The notes: generated from the sequence alone by a model not told the origin. Counted from the first letter of the stretch, positions 35,337 to 45,766 are shown. The stretch: 64,000 nucleotides of DNA from Alkalicoccobacillus murimartini (GCF_030813245.1 NZ_JAUSUA010000006.1:62001-126000); one strand, 5' to 3'. A program made the numbers and translations.

Positions 35337-35600
35337 ATGAGTAACACTAAAAAATATGCATTATATAATGCATTTCCTAGTGGGGTATTAATCATTTTAC
35401 TTGCTACTTTTTTTGCAGGAGGAGCCATAGGTGAAAATTATACGGATAGGACTTACCCGAATCCTCTAGTTCTTCTGGCGAAACCAATATGGTTTCTTTG
35501 TTATCTTTTTGCTAATGTTGAGAAGTTTTTCGGAGTGGGTATCGTTCTTATGTATTCACTTCCTATTTTATCTATTTTTGTTTTTTTGTATTTGAGCTAA
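35337..35600 (+). CDS. Hypothetical two-helix membrane protein
   Basis: An 87-residue protein with hydrophobic segments near 15-30 and 62-86 and a short middle stretch with LAKPIWFLCYLFANVEKFFG. SD GGGAGG at good spacing. It is 36 nt before the oligopeptidase gene and may be co-transcribed. No family recognised. Confidence 0.6.
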   Translation: MSNTKKYALYNAFPSGVLIILLATFFAGGAIGENYTDRTYPNPLVLLAKPIWFLCYLFANVEKFFGVGIVLMYSLPILSIFVFLYLS

Positions 35601-35636
35601 TGAGTAACATTCAATTTCAGTTGCTGGGGGTAAATG

Positions 35637-37328
35637 ATGAACTTTAATAAACTTAACTATAAACGGCCAGATCTTGACGAATTTAAAACGACAGTAGAAG
35701 ATCTCTTGGAACAATTTAAATCTGTAGATTGTTTCGAGAAACAATGTGAGTTGATTGATGAGATTAACTCTTTAAGAAATCATGTTTTGACAACGTTAAC
35801 AATCGCTCAAATCAGACACCTTACAGATATGACAAACCCTGAATACATAGAAGAGCAAACGTTTAGTGATAAGAAGTGGCCGATTTATGAGATGGTTGTT
35901 TCGAAGTATTACAACACCTTAATAAAATCAAATCATAAGCATGGATTAGAAGAAAAATACGGAAGCCAGCTATTTGAAATGGCGCATGCCACGGTAAATA
36001 CAGTGAACGATCGTGTACTTAATGAGTTAGAGGAAGAGAATAAACTGATTAGCAATTATTTAAAAGTCTTAGCAACAGCTAAAATTGAATGTATGGGTGA
36101 AGAAAAAAACATATCTCAACTAGAGGTCTTTTTGAATTCGCCCGATAGAGACATTAGAAAAGAAGCAAGCGAGAAAAAATATCAACTTATGGGAACAAAG
36201 GAATCTGAAATTGATGCTATTTTTAGTGACCTTATTAAAGTTCGGACAAAAACAGCTGAAAAACTTGGCTACCCTTCCTTTGTGGAACTAGGGTATGCAA
36301 GGCTTTCAAGAGTTAGTTATGGTCAAGAGGAAGTAAAGAAGTTTAGAGAGATGATAAAAGATTATGTTGTGCCTCTAGCAACACAACTAAGAGAGAATCA
36401 AAGAAAGAGAATAAAAGTAGATCGTTTAAAGCATTACGATGAGAGTTTAAGGTTTTTTGACGGAAATGCCACGCCAAAGGGGAACACGACTTGGATTATT
36501 GAGAAATGTAAACAGACATTTCATGAGTTATCCCCTGCAGCAGGAGAGTTATTTGATTTTATGGAAACAAATCACCTACTGAATCTAGGTACCAAAACAG
36601 GAAAAGCAAGGGGTGCTTTTTCCACGTATTTATGTGACTATAATACCCCATATATTTTTGCTAACTTAACGGGTACAGGAAATGATGTTAAAGTATTAAG
36701 TCACGAGTTCGGGCACGCCTTTCAGATGCATGTCTATCGTAATCAAAACAACCTTCCAGAATATATTCTCCCTACTAAAGAGGCCTGTGAAATTACGTCA
36801 ATGGCGATGGAATATTTGATTTGGGAAAGGCTAGAAGATTTATTTGAGGAGGATGTAGAGAAATATAAGTATGCTCATTTGGAGGATGCTATCCTTTCAC
36901 TTCCTTACAGAGCTTGTATAGATGAGTTTCAACATTTTGTTTATGCAAACCCAAATATGCCTTCTTCCGCTTTGAAAAATAAATGGAAAGAGCTTGAGTT
37001 CATGTATATGCCGGACAAGAACTACGATGATGATGAGTATTTAGAACGAGGGAACTTTTGGCAAATACAATCACACTTGTTTAAAGCCCCTTTCTATTAC
37101 ATTGATTATGCGCTAGCTCAAATCTGTGCATTACAAATATGGGCATTGTCTCAAAAAGATAAAGAGGAAGCGTGGCGAATGTATAACGAATTATGTACAA
37201 AAGGCGGAAGTTTATCTTTCTTAGAGCTGCTTGAAAGCTCTACTATCTTGTCTCCATTTGATGAGGGTGCTTTTAATAGGGTGATGGATTTACTAACTGC
37301 GTGGTTTAAGAATAGCAGCTTAAAATAG
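35637..37328 (+). CDS. M3 family oligoendopeptidase (PepF-like)
   Basis: 563 residues, typical of PepF/M3B zinc peptidases. The zinc motif HEFGH lies at about 356-360, followed by the third ligand region KEACEITSMAMEYLI. The N-terminal helical part is as in the family. It degrades short peptides in the cytoplasm. Start at MNFNK chosen for SD spacing (GCTGGGGG). Confidence 0.9.
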   Translation: MNFNKLNYKRPDLDEFKTTVEDLLEQFKSVDCFEKQCELIDEINSLRNHVLTTLTIAQIRHLTDMTNPEYIEEQTFSDKKWPIYEMVVSKYYNTLIKSNHKHGLEEKYGSQLFEMAHATVNTVNDRVLNELEEENKLISNYLKVLATAKIECMGEEKNISQLEVFLNSPDRDIRKEASEKKYQLMGTKESEIDAIFSDLIKVRTKTAEKLGYPSFVELGYARLSRVSYGQEEVKKFREMIKDYVVPLATQLRENQRKRIKVDRLKHYDESLRFFDGNATPKGNTTWIIEKCKQTFHELSPAAGELFDFMETNHLLNLGTKTGKARGAFSTYLCDYNTPYIFANLTGTGNDVKVLSHEFGHAFQMHVYRNQNNLPEYILPTKEACEITSMAMEYLIWERLEDLFEEDVEKYKYAHLEDAILSLPYRACIDEFQHFVYANPNMPSSALKNKWKELEFMYMPDKNYDDDEYLERGNFWQIQSHLFKAPFYYIDYALAQICALQIWALSQKDKEEAWRMYNELCTKGGSLSFLELLESSTILSPFDEGAFNRVMDLLTAWFKNSSLK

Positions 37329-37352
37329 ACAATTAGTTGGATATGTTTAAAA

Positions 37353-37402
37353 AAAACTAATACCCCGCATCACCTTTAGATGTGGCGCGGGGTATTAGTT
37401 TT
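37353..37402. terminator. Bidirectional terminator after the oligopeptidase
   Basis: 16-bp stem AAAACTAATACCCCGC / GCGGGGTATTAGTTTT. Confidence 0.85.
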
Positions 37403-37460
37403 CAAAATTGAGTCTAGGAACTGTTCAACAGCGAACGGATTTAGATTATTTAGCTAGTAA

Positions 37461-37490
37461 GACCAGGGGCTTTAGAGCTTTGGTTTTTTT
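37461..37490. terminator. Extra terminator-like hairpin (ACCAAGGCT family)
   Basis: GACCAGGGGCT / AGAGCTTTGGTT core, then TTTTTTT. It is a second terminator behind a strong one, so it is redundant for the oligopeptidase gene, as expected for an inserted repeat. Confidence 0.6.
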
Positions 37491-37501
37491 TCGCTTTTAT
37501 T

Positions 37502-38050
37502 CTAGCTAGAACCTTTATTGAGAAAGGAATTCTCAATATAATCTTTTGCCCATGTACACCAATCTAAATACATTTTTGAATAACGAATACCGTATTCGAT
37601 CGTTAACATTGTACCCAAGTCATTTTCTTCTTGATTAATATAATGTTCTCTCCAACTATTTGTCATTTCTAGTACTTTGTTTTCTCTTTCTATGACATCA
37701 TCAATTAATTTAATCATATCTTGAACCGTTAAAACATTGAATGCGGCGGTTTTAATTAGGAACTCATCTTTAATCTTTGCTGGTTTTAATGGCTGCTCTA
37801 TAGCCCATTGAACTAAATCTTTTCTACCTTGATCTGTAAGAGAATATATTTTTTTGTTCGGTGAAGTATGTTGAATGACCAACTCATGATGAATTAATCC
37901 TTTTGTCTCCATTTTGTGCAATTCAGTATAAATTTGACTGTGAGTAGAGTTCCAAAAATACACCATTTGTTCTTTGAATATTCTAACCACATCATAACCA
38001 GTTGCGGGTTTTTTAGAGATGATACCTAATAAGGCATATTGTAAGCTCAT
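37502..38050 (-). CDS. PadR family transcriptional regulator (long type)
   Basis: A 182-residue PadR protein (subfamily with C-terminal dimerisation helices): N-terminal wHTH MSLQYALLGIISKKPATGYD, Y-F-W-N-S-T-H-S-Q-I-Y recognition stretch and the C-terminal VirulenceR_AT-like helices. It is divergent from the YisL-like/hydrolase/ctaA genes, and a PadR consensus site lies between. Confidence 0.9.
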   Translation of the reverse strand: MSLQYALLGIISKKPATGYDVVRIFKEQMVYFWNSTHSQIYTELHKMETKGLIHHELVIQHTSPNKKIYSLTDQGRKDLVQWAIEQPLKPAKIKDEFLIKTAAFNVLTVQDMIKLIDDVIERENKVLEMTNSWREHYINQEENDLGTMLTIEYGIRYSKMYLDWCTWAKDYIENSFLNKGSS

Positions 38051-38104
38051 AAAAAAATCAATCCCTTAACATTTGTCTATATATCGAAATTATATCACAT
38101 AAAC

Positions 38105-38134
38105 TTGACTCCAATGATTGATTCTGATTACTAT
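38105..38134 (+). promoter_or_regulatory. Promoter of the YisL-like/ctaA operon
   Basis: -35 TTGACT (38105-38110), 18-nt spacer, -10 TACTAT (38129-38134). Confidence 0.6.
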
Positions 38135-38148
38135 GTATATAGTTTAAT

Positions 38149-38164
38149 ATGTCTAAAATGACAT
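38149..38164. promoter_or_regulatory. PadR box
   Basis: ATGT-CTAAAATG-ACAT exactly fits the PadR consensus ATGT-N8-ACAT and lies just downstream of the predicted promoter; a block here would repress the plus-strand operon. Confidence 0.65.
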
Positions 38165-38185
38165 ATAGAAGAGAGGGGTTTGTTT

Positions 38186-38515
38186 ATGTACGACTTTTTA
38201 TATCAGGTTCATGTGGGGACATGGGTAATTTTACTTGTGTTTGTTGTATTAAATATGTTTTATAGGTCATTTATTCTGAAGTTGCTTTTCCGCCTTTGTT
38301 CCGTTTTTATGTTGGGGTCAGGAGTTGGATTAGCTTTTTATTTGTCTTTCCCTATTATATTTATAGTTAAATTAGTCTTAGCTTTACTTTTAATAGGTCT
38401 AACAGAGATAATCCTGAAAAAGGATAATCCGAGAGAGGAATCTTATCTACTACTCTTGATTAGCGGACTATTTCTTCTCCTTATCCTAATTGGATTTGGG
38501 ATAATTAGGTTTTAA
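38186..38515 (+). CDS. DUF1516/YisL-like membrane protein
   Basis: A 109-residue four-helix protein with the VHVGTWVILLV start typical of YisL relatives (HxxTW) and GLTEIIL in the third helix. Function unknown. ATG at 38186 fits the SD GAGAGGGG better than the TTG at 38180. First gene of a three-gene unit under probable PadR control. Confidence 0.65.
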   Translation: MYDFLYQVHVGTWVILLVFVVLNMFYRSFILKLLFRLCSVFMLGSGVGLAFYLSFPIIFIVKLVLALLLIGLTEIILKKDNPREESYLLLLISGLFLLLILIGFGIIRF

Positions 38516-39261
38516 TGATGAAAAAGTTATTCAACAAAAGAACATTAATTATTGTATGCCTAGTTATAATGTTAAGCTTATTATCTTTTTATATATGGAC
38601 ACAGGTAACGTACGAAGCTATAAATAGTTCGGAAATTAAAATTGAAGAAGCACATCAAGTAGACGATGGATGGCTTTTATATTCTGCGGAAGAAGCAGAA
38701 AAAGGGTTAATACTTTATCCTGGTGCAAAAGTTGAATCTAATGCGTATGAGTATTTAGCACAAGAATTATCAAAACAGAATATTGCGGTTGCTATACCAT
38801 CAGTGACGTTAAACCTACCAATTTTGGATAGATCAAAAGCAAACAGAATGATTGAAAGCAATCAGGTAATTCAATGGTATGTCGGTGGGCATTCAATGGG
38901 AGGCGCAGCTGCAGCCATGTTTGCAGATCAACAGTTAGACAAAGTTAACGGTCTGGTTTTACTTGGATCATATGCAGCGAGCAATGACTATTTATTCAAT
39001 TCTAGTTTACCTGTCTTGTCTATTAGTGGCTCAGAGGATGGATTGAGTACTCCGAATAAAATTAAAGAGAACAGTATAAATTTACCTCAAACAACTGATT
39101 TTGTAGAAATCAAGGGCGGTAATCATGCTTTTTTTGGTGATTATGGAAGCCAATCTGGTGACAACGCTGCTCTCATAACAGTGAGCGAACAACAAGCTAT
39201 TATCATAGATACAATTGTTAATTGGATAGAAAGTGTAGAAACAGGTGGGGAACATGAGTAA
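38515..39261 (+). CDS. Membrane-anchored alpha/beta hydrolase
   Basis: A 248-residue protein with an N-terminal membrane anchor (about 10-30). GLILYPGAKVES is the oxyanion region, GGHSMGGAAAA the nucleophile elbow (Ser about 125), SGSEDGLSTPNKI carries the acid and KGGNHAFFGDYG the His, as in the family-5 hydrolases (PF12695). Start overlaps the previous stop by one base, so it is translationally coupled; it also overlaps ctaA by 8 nt. Confidence 0.8.
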   Translation: MMKKLFNKRTLIIVCLVIMLSLLSFYIWTQVTYEAINSSEIKIEEAHQVDDGWLLYSAEEAEKGLILYPGAKVESNAYEYLAQELSKQNIAVAIPSVTLNLPILDRSKANRMIESNQVIQWYVGGHSMGGAAAAMFADQQLDKVNGLVLLGSYAASNDYLFNSSLPVLSISGSEDGLSTPNKIKENSINLPQTTDFVEIKGGNHAFFGDYGSQSGDNAALITVSEQQAIIIDTIVNWIESVETGGEHE

Positions 39262-40141
39262 ATTCAGAGGTTATACATTTTTTACTATGATTGTTGTGCT
39301 ATTTGTTCTCTTACAAGGCTCTATTGTAACTAAAACTGGTTCGGGGCAAGGGTGTGGAACGACGTGGCCGCTTTGTTTTGGGGAGCTAATTCCCTATAAC
39401 CCCACGTTAGAGACCATAATAGAATACACTCATCGCTTAATTTCTAGCTTTGCGGGCATGTTGGTACTCATTCTATCCTTTTGGGCATGGCACAAGCTTT
39501 CTTATATTAAAGAAATAAAGTTCTTTGCGCTTTTAGCTTCTTTAGCCATTATTATTCAGGGCTTAATGGGAGCGGGGCAAGTTGTATTCGGACAACCTCC
39601 ATTAATAATGGCTTTACATTTTGGGTTTTCCGCTGTTTCTCTTGCGGCAGTCTTTACAATTTTTCTTTTTACGTTTGAAAATCAGGTTAAGCCTTTTAAA
39701 GTAAACGTAGGCACACATTTTCAACGTTTTATTGTGGCAATAGCATTATACTCGTACGCTGTTATTTATACGGGTGCATTTGTAAAACATATGGGGGCTG
39801 CAACAGCTTGTTCAGGCTTCCCACTCTGTGACGGTAAATTTGTTTTATTTAGCGAAGGAAACGTTGTTTTTGCTCAAATGTTTCATCGGATTTCGGGCAT
39901 GTTTTTATCCGTTTTAGTCGTGTTATTATTTATTTGGATTCTAGTGAGATACAGGGAGCAACGCTTATTAGCATGGATAGGTACAGCAAGTATTTTGTTA
40001 GTGATCATACAACTCTTAAGCGGGGTAGGCATGGTTTTAACTAATAATCAGAACCTAACGATAGGTGTTGTACATGCTTTAACTATATCTATACTCTTTT
40101 CTATCTATACATACACTATTGTCATATCAAGAAGAATATAA
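39254..40141 (+). CDS. ctaA: Heme A synthase CtaA (COX15 family)
   Basis: 295 residues, eight helices in two similar halves. Both Cys pairs (GCGTTWPLC and ACSGFPLC), the Glu/His site EYTHR, and heme-ligand histidines in ALHFGFS, MFHRISG and VVHALT are present, so the enzyme looks fully functional. It converts heme O to heme A for aa3 oxidases. Start at ATG 39254 (SD GGTGGGG). It lies in a PadR-controlled unit, away from ctaB and oxidase genes, so it may be a second copy. Confidence 0.9.
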   Translation: MSKFRGYTFFTMIVVLFVLLQGSIVTKTGSGQGCGTTWPLCFGELIPYNPTLETIIEYTHRLISSFAGMLVLILSFWAWHKLSYIKEIKFFALLASLAIIIQGLMGAGQVVFGQPPLIMALHFGFSAVSLAAVFTIFLFTFENQVKPFKVNVGTHFQRFIVAIALYSYAVIYTGAFVKHMGAATACSGFPLCDGKFVLFSEGNVVFAQMFHRISGMFLSVLVVLLFIWILVRYREQRLLAWIGTASILLVIIQLLSGVGMVLTNNQNLTIGVVHALTISILFSIYTYTIVISRRI

Positions 40142-40379
40142 AAACTAACAAGCTATGTACTGATTTATTTTTATTTAAACTTAGAGTCTTAGCTTTTCTC
40201 TGCGCTGAGAAAATATGATCTATCTTGTTTAGAATGTCCCTTGCTTTTTTCTTTCTAGTAGAATCATCAAACTGCTGTTAGCTGAAATTAATTTGTAAAA
40301 TGTAAAGGGATTGTACTTGCTCTGTGCAATCTAGTAAATAGCGGGTAGTGAGCAAAAAAATGAAGAGGAGTGAAATCGT

Positions 40380-40751
40380 GTGAAGAAACGGTTTATCTTT
40401 GTTCTCCTACTTACCGTTAGTATGGTTGGATATGTAGGTTGGTCCCAAAACAGTCAGTCTACGTTAGGGAAGATGGAGGGGACACTTCTAAAGTCAACTA
40501 ATGATGTGAATCTCATCATTAGTGACCAAGGTGCGATTGATATGAATAACCAAACAGGAGACGAAAACCTATTCAACGACTTAAAAAGTGGAGATTTAAT
40601 TCAGATCACACACGATGAGATTGCAGAAAGTTATCCTGCACAAACTTCGATCTATAGTTGTGAGCTAATAGAAAGTGGTAGTACAGAGGATATACCACAG
40701 GATACACTAGATAGCCTACAAGAGATGGGATGGACGTTTGACCTGCGATAA
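40380..40751 (+). CDS. Hypothetical secreted protein, YobA/DUF3221-like
   Basis: A 123-residue protein with an N-terminal signal or anchor (KKRFIFVLLLTVSMVGYVGW) and a small beta-rich domain (LKSGDLIQITHDEIAESYPAQ, resembling YobA-type OB-like domains). GTG start with the SD GAGGAG. Convergent with the two-component operon. Confidence 0.6.
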   Translation: MKKRFIFVLLLTVSMVGYVGWSQNSQSTLGKMEGTLLKSTNDVNLIISDQGAIDMNNQTGDENLFNDLKSGDLIQITHDEIAESYPAQTSIYSCELIESGSTEDIPQDTLDSLQEMGWTFDLR

Positions 40752-40761
40752 TCCCTAATTG

Positions 40762-41019
40762 TTACTTCACCTCTGTCCTCACAATTCTGCTTGGTTTCTT
40801 ATAATTATCGAATCTAATGATATACATTGTTTTTGAGGACGTTATGAGAAATTCATTAGGATTATCTCCAAACGAATGAATTGAATACTGTCCTTTTTGG
40901 AGTCCCAGATGATTTAGAATTAGCTTGTGTGTCTTGTCATCCCTATCTATTCCTTTCTTAAAATCAACTAAAGCAATGATTAGAAGAATAAGTGAGAGAA
41001 TTAAACCACTTTTCATCAT
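40762..41019 (-). CDS. Small membrane-anchored protein after the histidine kinase
   Basis: An 85-residue protein with one N-terminal membrane segment (about 4-18) and a basic, beta-rich rest (FLITSSKTMYIIRFDNYKK). SD GAGGTG. It begins 16 nt after the kinase stop, so it is the last gene of the methyltransferase/two-component operon. It could be an accessory or target of the kinase; not recognised. Confidence 0.55.
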   Translation of the reverse strand: MMKSGLILSLILLIIALVDFKKGIDRDDKTHKLILNHLGLQKGQYSIHSFGDNPNEFLITSSKTMYIIRFDNYKKPSRIVRTEVK

Positions 41020-41035
41020 TATTTATACACCTCAT

Positions 41036-42121
41036 TCACGTTTCCTGTATGGGAAACTCGATCACAAAAGTGATCAGATTTTCATTAAGATCTGCATAAA
41101 TTCGTCCATGATGAAGATCTACGATTTTCTTTGCGATGGCTAGCCCTAAACCAGTTCCTTCATTATTTGTTCTAGCCTTTTCACCTACAAAAAAGCGATC
41201 GAACAGTTTATTCATTTGTAACGATGCATCTTTCTCAATTTCATTTGAGATGGAGAAAATGGCTAGTTCACCATTTTTCTTAAGGTCTATTTTTATTTTT
41301 GAGGGCTTTACGCTATATTTTAAACTGTTCACAAAAAGGTTTTCATATACTCTTACGATTTTTTCGACATCCATAGATACTGGCATATTATAATCATCAA
41401 TATTTTTTAGTATGTGCATTTTTTCTTGCTCAAATATAGGAGTATGTTCTCCTACTACTTGTTCCACTAGATCAACCATATTCATGACATTCTTATTTAA
41501 TTTAATGTATGGATTGGATAATCGTGAATACTCAAATAACTCCTCAATTAATATTTTTAGGCGGTTTGATTTTTGATTGATTATGTATAAATATTCTTTA
41601 TATTGTTCGTGATTTTGATATTTATTTTTTATCAACAAATCTACATAACCGATAACTGATGTAAGGGGAGAGCGTAAATCATGAGACACATTTGATATTA
41701 ATTCATTTCTCTCTACTTCTAATTTACGTTCATTCTGGAATTTTAACTCTAATTCTGTAGACATATTATTTATGTTTCTTGCAAGAGTTGTTAATTCATC
41801 ATTACCCTTTAAGTTAATAAGCTGACCTAACTTTCCGTTAGCAATTTGATGAACATTTTCGGAGATTTCCCTTAGATATCTTATTTTTTTTCTTATGAAA
41901 AAAACAAAAGATACAATAAATGTTGATAAAGTTAATAAGAAGCCGAGAGCCGTTAACAGCATGGCAGGGGTAATGTTTAAATTAGTAATATTGTTAAGCT
42001 CGAACAGATATGCAACCAAACGAAAAAAAAGTAACAACGTGATAAAAGAGATAACAGAACTGATAGCAACGACACCTAGCAACTTGACGACAAGCTTATT
42101 TCTAAATTTATTGCTCCTCAT
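41036..42121 (-). CDS. Sensor histidine kinase, OmpR-partner (VanS/PhoR-like)
   Basis: A 361-residue kinase with two membrane helices (about 12-35 and 50-72), a very short loop between them, a HAMP-like linker, H box (SNVSHDLRSPLTSVIG, His about 146) and HATPase motifs GTGLGLAIAK. The lack of an external domain suggests an intramembrane-sensing kinase, often linked to cell-envelope stress. Overlaps the regulator gene by 4 nt. Confidence 0.85.
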   Translation of the reverse strand: MRSNKFRNKLVVKLLGVVAISSVISFITLLLFFRLVAYLFELNNITNLNITPAMLLTALGFLLTLSTFIVSFVFFIRKKIRYLREISENVHQIANGKLGQLINLKGNDELTTLARNINNMSTELELKFQNERKLEVERNELISNVSHDLRSPLTSVIGYVDLLIKNKYQNHEQYKEYLYIINQKSNRLKILIEELFEYSRLSNPYIKLNKNVMNMVDLVEQVVGEHTPIFEQEKMHILKNIDDYNMPVSMDVEKIVRVYENLFVNSLKYSVKPSKIKIDLKKNGELAIFSISNEIEKDASLQMNKLFDRFFVGEKARTNNEGTGLGLAIAKKIVDLHHGRIYADLNENLITFVIEFPIQET

Positions 42122-42807
42122 ATCTTATAACCAACTCCCCAAATCGTTTTAATATAAATGGGATGCTTAGGGTCCTGTTCAATTTTATTTCGAATATTTG
42201 TGATGTGCACCATCACCGTGTTATCGGACCTAGAAAAATCCTCTTGCCAGACTGTCTCATAAATTTTTTGGATGCTAAGAACAATTCCTTTATTACGAGC
42301 GAGCAATGCTAAAATATCAAATTGCTTAGGTGTAAGTCGAACTTCATTCTTCTCTACAAAAACCTGGTGTGTATCCAGATGTATTTCTAGTTCTCCAATC
42401 TCAATAAGCTCATTCTTAACACGAGTATTATGATCGTTGTATTTGTTCATTCGTCTTAATTGAGATTTGACTCTGGCCATCAATTCAAGAGGATTAAAGG
42501 GTTTGGTTAAATAATCATCTGCCCCAGAGGTAAGCCCTTGAATTTTATCCATATCTTCTGACTTTGCTGAAAGCATTATAATAGGCATATTTCGTTCTTC
42601 TCTAATCTTTATACATGCTTCGATGCCATCCATTTCAGGCATCATAATATCTAAAATAACCAAATCAAAGTCATGGTATTCTAATAGCTGTAAAGCAACA
42701 ACTGCATTTTCGGCTTTTACTGTGTCCATTCCTTCATTTACTAAGTAAACCTCAATTAAGTTTCTGATATCTACATCATCATCAATGATAAGAATTTTCG
42801 GTGGCAT
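42118..42807 (-). CDS. Response regulator, OmpR/PhoB family
   Basis: A 229-residue regulator: receiver with DDD at 9-11, phospho-acceptor Asp53 (LVILDIMMPEMDG), LSAKSEDMDK and TKPFNP (Lys about 103), then a winged-helix DNA-binding domain ending VWGVGYKI-like (TIWGVGYKI). It should act with the overlapping kinase. Confidence 0.9.
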   Translation of the reverse strand: MPPKILIIDDDVDIRNLIEVYLVNEGMDTVKAENAVVALQLLEYHDFDLVILDIMMPEMDGIEACIKIREERNMPIIMLSAKSEDMDKIQGLTSGADDYLTKPFNPLELMARVKSQLRRMNKYNDHNTRVKNELIEIGELEIHLDTHQVFVEKNEVRLTPKQFDILALLARNKGIVLSIQKIYETVWQEDFSRSDNTVMVHITNIRNKIEQDPKHPIYIKTIWGVGYKI

Positions 42808-42828
42808 AAGAATCTCCTGTTAATCATT

Positions 42829-43386
42829 TTATTTCTTACAAGTTAGTATATAAGCTGGAGGTACATTCCTGTATTCTTTTTCAACGTTAATTGTAGAGAA
42901 AAATTGTTCCATAAAAGAAATCTTACATTTAGTATACTGAAATGTAATGAAGACCCCATTTTGGTCTAAAATTTTAAGCGTATTTGTTAATATCCTTTCA
43001 GACATTTCAGTAGGTAAACTAGCAAATGGGAGTCCGGAAACGATAAAGTCTACAGAGGTAATCTTAAGATCGCATAAATGTTTTTCAATGTTTTCGGCTG
43101 AATCATTTATGATAAAAAGATTTTCTTCATGCTCAAAATTCGCTTTAAGTAGCTTAAAGAATTCTTTATTATATTCGATTAGTATAATGATTGTATCTTT
43201 GTTTCTTTTTTTAAGTATTTCTTTAGTAAAAGCACCCGTCCCAGATCCATATTCAATGATGCAAGTTGCGGCCTTAAAGTTTACTTTGTCTAACATTTTA
43301 TGGCTAAGATATTTGGAACTAGGAAGAACGGCGCCAACTGTTCTAGGGTTGGTCATATATTGTGTTAAAAATTTTATGTTTTTCAA
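42829..43386 (-). CDS. SAM-dependent methyltransferase, PmtA/KsgA-like
   Basis: A 185-residue class I methyltransferase with the SAM motif EYGSGTGAFTKEIL (about 45-58), motif IV-like SGLPFASLP and a C-terminal strand (VPPAYILTCKK). It resembles phospholipid N-methyltransferases or rRNA adenine dimethylase-like proteins in Bacillus. First gene of an operon with a two-component system (21-nt gap), so it may modify the envelope under control of that system. The TTG at 43386 is preferred for SD spacing (GAGGTG). Confidence 0.7.
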   Translation of the reverse strand: MKNIKFLTQYMTNPRTVGAVLPSSKYLSHKMLDKVNFKAATCIIEYGSGTGAFTKEILKKRNKDTIIILIEYNKEFFKLLKANFEHEENLFIINDSAENIEKHLCDLKITSVDFIVSGLPFASLPTEMSERILTNTLKILDQNGVFITFQYTKCKISFMEQFFSTINVEKEYRNVPPAYILTCKK

Positions 43387-43460
43387 GTGATCTTGCACCT
43401 CATTTATTTAATATGAGCACAAGTGTATAAAACAAAACTTAATATTTAGTTGTAAAAAAC

Positions 43461-43476
43461 CTTAACAATTCTTAAG
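43461..43476 (-). promoter_or_regulatory. Direct or inverted repeat upstream of the methyltransferase operon
   Basis: CTTAACAATTCTTAAG; on the minus strand two TTAAG-type half-sites directly precede a TTTACA -35-like hexamer (43451-43456). OmpR-type regulators bind such repeats, so autoregulation is possible. Weak. Confidence 0.35.
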
Positions 43477-43505
43477 ATCTATAAAAATATGAGGATGTGA
43501 TCACT

Positions 43506-44033
43506 GTGGATAAAATTGAGGGCAAAAAGGAACTTAAAATACTACCTTTTGATAAGAAACTGGGTGATATTGAGGAACTTACATACGTGCTCAATAGAGC
43601 CTATAAACAACTTGCTGAAATGGGGCTGAAATATGTTGCTTCTCACCAAGACAGTTCAATCACTTTAGAAAGAATAGAGCATGCGCACTGTCTCGTTGCA
43701 ATGGAGGGAGAAAAAATAGTTGGCACTATTTCTTTTTATCCTCCAGGTAGTAAAATGGCATGCGATTGGTATAGAAAAGAAGGGATTGGGGTGATTGGAC
43801 AATTTGGTGTCCTACCAGAGTTACAAGGAGCTGGTTTAGGGACACAATTGTTGGATGAGGTTGAATTATACGCTCATAAACAAATAGATGTGAATGAAGT
43901 GTCTCTTGATACAGCTGAGAAAGCAGATCATCTAATCACCATGTACGCCAAAAGAGGGTATAAATTTGTTGAGTATGTGGATTGGGATATGACAAATTAC
44001 CGTAGTGTCATAATGAGTAAATCAATTAAATAA
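43506..44033 (+). CDS. GNAT family acetyltransferase
   Basis: About 175 residues. The GNAT core is QFGVLPELQGAGLGTQLLDE (acetyl-CoA loop Q-x-x-G-x-G, about 100-115) with a typical beta6-beta7 end (YAKRGYKFVEYVDW). Substrate unknown. GTG at 43506 is preferred because the GTG at 43497 is too close to the SD GAGG. Divergent from the methyltransferase operon. Confidence 0.8.
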   Translation: MDKIEGKKELKILPFDKKLGDIEELTYVLNRAYKQLAEMGLKYVASHQDSSITLERIEHAHCLVAMEGEKIVGTISFYPPGSKMACDWYRKEGIGVIGQFGVLPELQGAGLGTQLLDEVELYAHKQIDVNEVSLDTAEKADHLITMYAKRGYKFVEYVDWDMTNYRSVIMSKSIK

Positions 44034-44205
44034 TAAATATTAAAAAGGGGCTGGGATTAAAGCGAATAGTATAAAATGTGCTGAGTAGCACCGGTACATG
44101 AGAATTATACGCTTTCCGGGGCTCGGCCTCAACGTGCTCCGTGGCACGCCACGTGCGGGTCCCAAAGGGAGTTTTCGGATTATCCTTCCGCTAATGTTCA
44201 TATAA
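44034..44205. repeat. GC-rich intergenic repeat of Bacillaceae type
   Basis: AAAAAGGGGCTGGGATTAAA followed by CGCTTTCCGGGGCTCGGCCT, several GTGC/GCAC inverted pieces and AAAGGGAGTTTTCGG. The base composition is far richer in GC than its surroundings. The layout (GGGGCTGGGA lead and GCTTTCC-G-GGGCTCGGCCTC core) matches a dispersed non-coding repeat I know from several Bacillaceae genomes, here degenerate. No coding frame. Confidence 0.6.
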
Positions 44206-44206
44206 A

Positions 44207-44246
44207 AAAACGACAAACGCTCCTGTTAAGGAATGTTTGTCGTTTT
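44207..44246. terminator. Terminator hairpin
   Basis: AAAACGACAAAC / GTTTGTCGTTTT, 12-bp stem, about 50 nt past the stop of the 6-phospho-beta-glucosidase on the minus strand; it may also serve the GNAT gene. Confidence 0.8.
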
Positions 44247-44296
44247 GGTCTGCTTATCTGCTTTTGTCCTAGTCTTTAAGTAGTATCTATTCTCTC

Positions 44297-45766
<1,470 letters not shown>

